Positions 62,655 through 64,000 of a stretch of 64,000 bases of DNA are shown piece by piece. The position numbers were made by a program, and so were the translations under genes. The notes under the pieces were generated by a model. That model ran no database searches, was not told the origin of the DNA, and saw only the letters and a program-made list of their open reading frames with translations. Location: assembly GCA_902780385.1 (NCBI GenBank), contig CACZFF010000002.1, forward strand, positions 1-64,000, read 5' to 3'. The stretch is from an uncultured Lachnospiraceae bacterium (GTDB taxonomy: Bacteria > Bacillota > Clostridia > Lachnospirales > Lachnospiraceae). The stretch's first letter is position 1. Each line of letters opens with the position of its first letter.

Positions 62655-63718
62655 TTTCTACCTCTCTTTGTTTTCTGCGGGGTCTCAGCCGGAAGGAGCA
62701 GGATTTTCCTGATAGTATCCATGATCAGATCGTAGAGCCGGCCGAATACCGGAATGGAGCAGACACTGACCAGGACGGCACTAAAGACAATCATACCCGC
62801 AAGATTCAGAACTCTGCTGGAGCGCAGCTTCAGGACAGAGGCGATCAGAATGTATGCGTGAGGCGACAGGAATGTCGACCCCGCGTACACGATCAGGGAC
62901 GCCTTTCCTATACCGGAAATCCATGTTCTGCGGGCCGGCATCAGCTGAATGACAGCGGCGCCCATGAGAAAAGCAACTGCATAAAACAATATCCTCCACA
63001 GAATTCCCTGTGCGTCGGAAAAGCCCTCCGCCTCATAAGTCAGACGAATACTATGTATCCCATAGGGAGTGAAAAAGGCGACGGGTATTCCGATAAGCAG
63101 TATGAGGACACCGATCCAGCGGGGAAACTCTCTAAGCTTCCGGATCATCTCCGGTTGGCACATGACGCCCGCTGTGAAGAAGATCAGAAGACTGAAAACA
63201 GCGCCATAGCCTGTGTGGAATTCCTCCTGCTTTGTGAGACTGATGAGCAGTCCCAGGATCAGCGACAAGACCAAAGGGTATCTGAAACGAAACAGGTCTT
63301 TCTGCAGAAGTTTCCAGAAAAAAACTGCCAGAAGATAATAAAAGGCTGAGGAGGGAAGCAGGATCGAGCCATTGAAAATATCCGTGTTGAAGCTTGCCAG
63401 CCCCAGCAAGATCATCCCCCTGGCCATCAATATATATATGCCCTGAAGCAGAATATAAGGGAAGAGAGCACCCGTCACAGCCTTTTCTCTTGACCTGTCG
63501 GGGTTTTTGGAGAAATAGCCTGTGACAAAGGCAAATACCGGCATATGGAAAAGATAAATGTATTTGATCAATGTAAACTCAACTGCCCCGTCGCGCATAT
63601 AAACATTGACCACATGGCCGAGAGCGACCAGAAACAGCATGACCGCTTTGACATTATCAAAAAGATAGTCTCTTTCTTTTGTCTTCTTCGGGCCAACAGC
63701 CGTTCCCCCATTTTTCAT
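62651..63718 (-). CDS. Acyltransferase family 3 membrane protein
   Basis: A 355-residue protein with about ten membrane helices. It begins with DYLFDNVKAVMLFLVALGH near residue 16, the typical start of the acyltransferase 3 family that O-acylates cell-surface sugars. The FHMPVFAFVTGYF segment is the second landmark. It lies between glf (a galactofuranose-forming mutase) and nrdG. A role in decorating surface glycans is likely. Confidence 0.85.
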   Translation of the reverse strand: MKNGGTAVGPKKTKERDYLFDNVKAVMLFLVALGHVVNVYMRDGAVEFTLIKYIYLFHMPVFAFVTGYFSKNPDRSREKAVTGALFPYILLQGIYILMARGMILLGLASFNTDIFNGSILLPSSAFYYLLAVFFWKLLQKDLFRFRYPLVLSLILGLLISLTKQEEFHTGYGAVFSLLIFFTAGVMCQPEMIRKLREFPRWIGVLILLIGIPVAFFTPYGIHSIRLTYEAEGFSDAQGILWRILFYAVAFLMGAAVIQLMPARRTWISGIGKASLIVYAGSTFLSPHAYILIASVLKLRSSRVLNLAGMIVFSAVLVSVCSIPVFGRLYDLIMDTIRKILLLPAETPQKTKRGRK

Positions 63719-63766
63719 GTCGAAAATCCTTTCCTGCCTTCCCGCAAAACCGGGGTTGATTTACAT

Positions 63767-63815
63767 AGACCGGCCTGCACAGCAAATCTGATCTGCCTGT
63801 ACAGGCCGGTCTGCA
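63767..63815. terminator. Hairpin between glf and acyltransferase genes
   Basis: AGACCGGCCTG (from 63769) pairs with CAGGCCGGTCT (ending 63813), with inner GCAGATC/GATCTGC. It has no strong T-run on the minus strand. Confidence 0.6.
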
Positions 63816-63827
63816 AAAATCGTAAGA

Positions 63828-64000
63828 TTATCCGATCACCCTTTCGGCCGCTTCCAGCGCAGAAGCAATGACCTGGTCCATGTCGTAGTACTTGTATTCG
63901 CCGAGTCTGCCGCCGAAGACCACTTTTTCCTCTTTGTCCGCCAGTTCGCGGTAACGTCCGTAGAGTTCTCCGTTCTTTGCATCATTAACAGGATAATAGG
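63828..64000 (-). CDS. glf: UDP-galactopyranose mutase, 3' end only
   Basis: The last 57 residues of UDP-galactopyranose mutase, which makes UDP-galactofuranose. YYPVNDAKNG, VVFGGRLGEYKYYDMDQVI and the stop at 63828-63830 fit the C-terminal part of Glf, whose GGRLGEY contributes to the FAD site. The rest lies beyond base 64000. It shares a direction with the acyltransferase gene, suggesting a surface glycan locus upstream of the window. Confidence 0.9.
   Translation of the reverse strand, partial: YYPVNDAKNGELYGRYRELADKEEKVVFGGRLGEYKYYDMDQVIASALEAAERVIG

Overview
The window looks like chromosome from an anaerobic Clostridia species, most likely a Lachnospiraceae gut-type organism. This rests on gene families seen: a desulfoferrodoxin (superoxide reductase), a [FeFe] hydrogenase, the class III ribonucleotide reductase activase NrdG with NrdR, a T-box leader on thrS, a split transketolase, and DUF4364 and DUF5688 proteins. 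Strong AGGAGG-like ribosome binding sites precede most genes. I see no phage, plasmid or CRISPR locus. Mobile DNA is limited to short non-coding repeats.

Region 1 (1-10.7 kb) and region 2 (26.1-32.4 kb) together look like a dispersed quinate/shikimate utilisation system. Region 1 carries, on the minus strand, a TIM-barrel protein of the sugar-isomerase/dehydroshikimate-dehydratase type, an Old-Yellow-Enzyme type Fe-S flavoprotein, a shikimate/quinate dehydrogenase and an MFS transporter. A divergent LysR gene, a second shikimate/quinate dehydrogenase and a TRAP transporter (DctQ-DctM-DctP) follow. Region 2 is a compact operon of a third dehydrogenase (YdiB-like), type I 3-dehydroquinate dehydratase (AroD) and a second TRAP transporter, with its own divergent LysR gene. 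Long hairpins lie between enzyme and transporter cistrons in both regions. The likely flow is uptake, oxidation to 3-dehydroquinate, dehydration to 3-dehydroshikimate, then either aromatisation or reduction of the enone by the flavoprotein.

Between them (11-25.9 kb) are desulfoferrodoxin, a very unusual 1051-residue fusion of a TetM-like ribosomal GTPase with a Rae1/YacP-type NYN nuclease, an AlkZ-related protein, an AldA-type aldehyde dehydrogenase, purC, a two-subunit transketolase, thrS with its T-box leader, a DUF5688 protein and efp.

From 32.8 kb onward most genes are housekeeping: a yigZ-mgtE-(short pyruvate kinase)-nrdR operon, a class A penicillin-binding protein, a glycosyltransferase-GtrA fusion with a phosphodiester glycosidase, tRNA-Met(CAT), clpB, the tig-clpP-clpX-engB block, a group-B-like [FeFe] hydrogenase, a DJ-1/PfpI protein, rho-malQ (Rho has a 285-residue disordered Q/N/R/G-rich insert), DUF4364, rarA, an RsmF-type methyltransferase, nrdG, an acyltransferase and the 3' end of glf.

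The most notable non-coding signal is a 154-171 bp element at 6436-6589 and 45411-45581. It has terminal inverted repeats, 8-bp direct flanking repeats and internal stems whose sequences differ but still pair, so it appears to be a structured MITE-like element. A second family of GGGACGGTTC palindromes is scattered through the window. Coordinates are from reading the sequence by eye; functions are from remembered family motifs, not searches.
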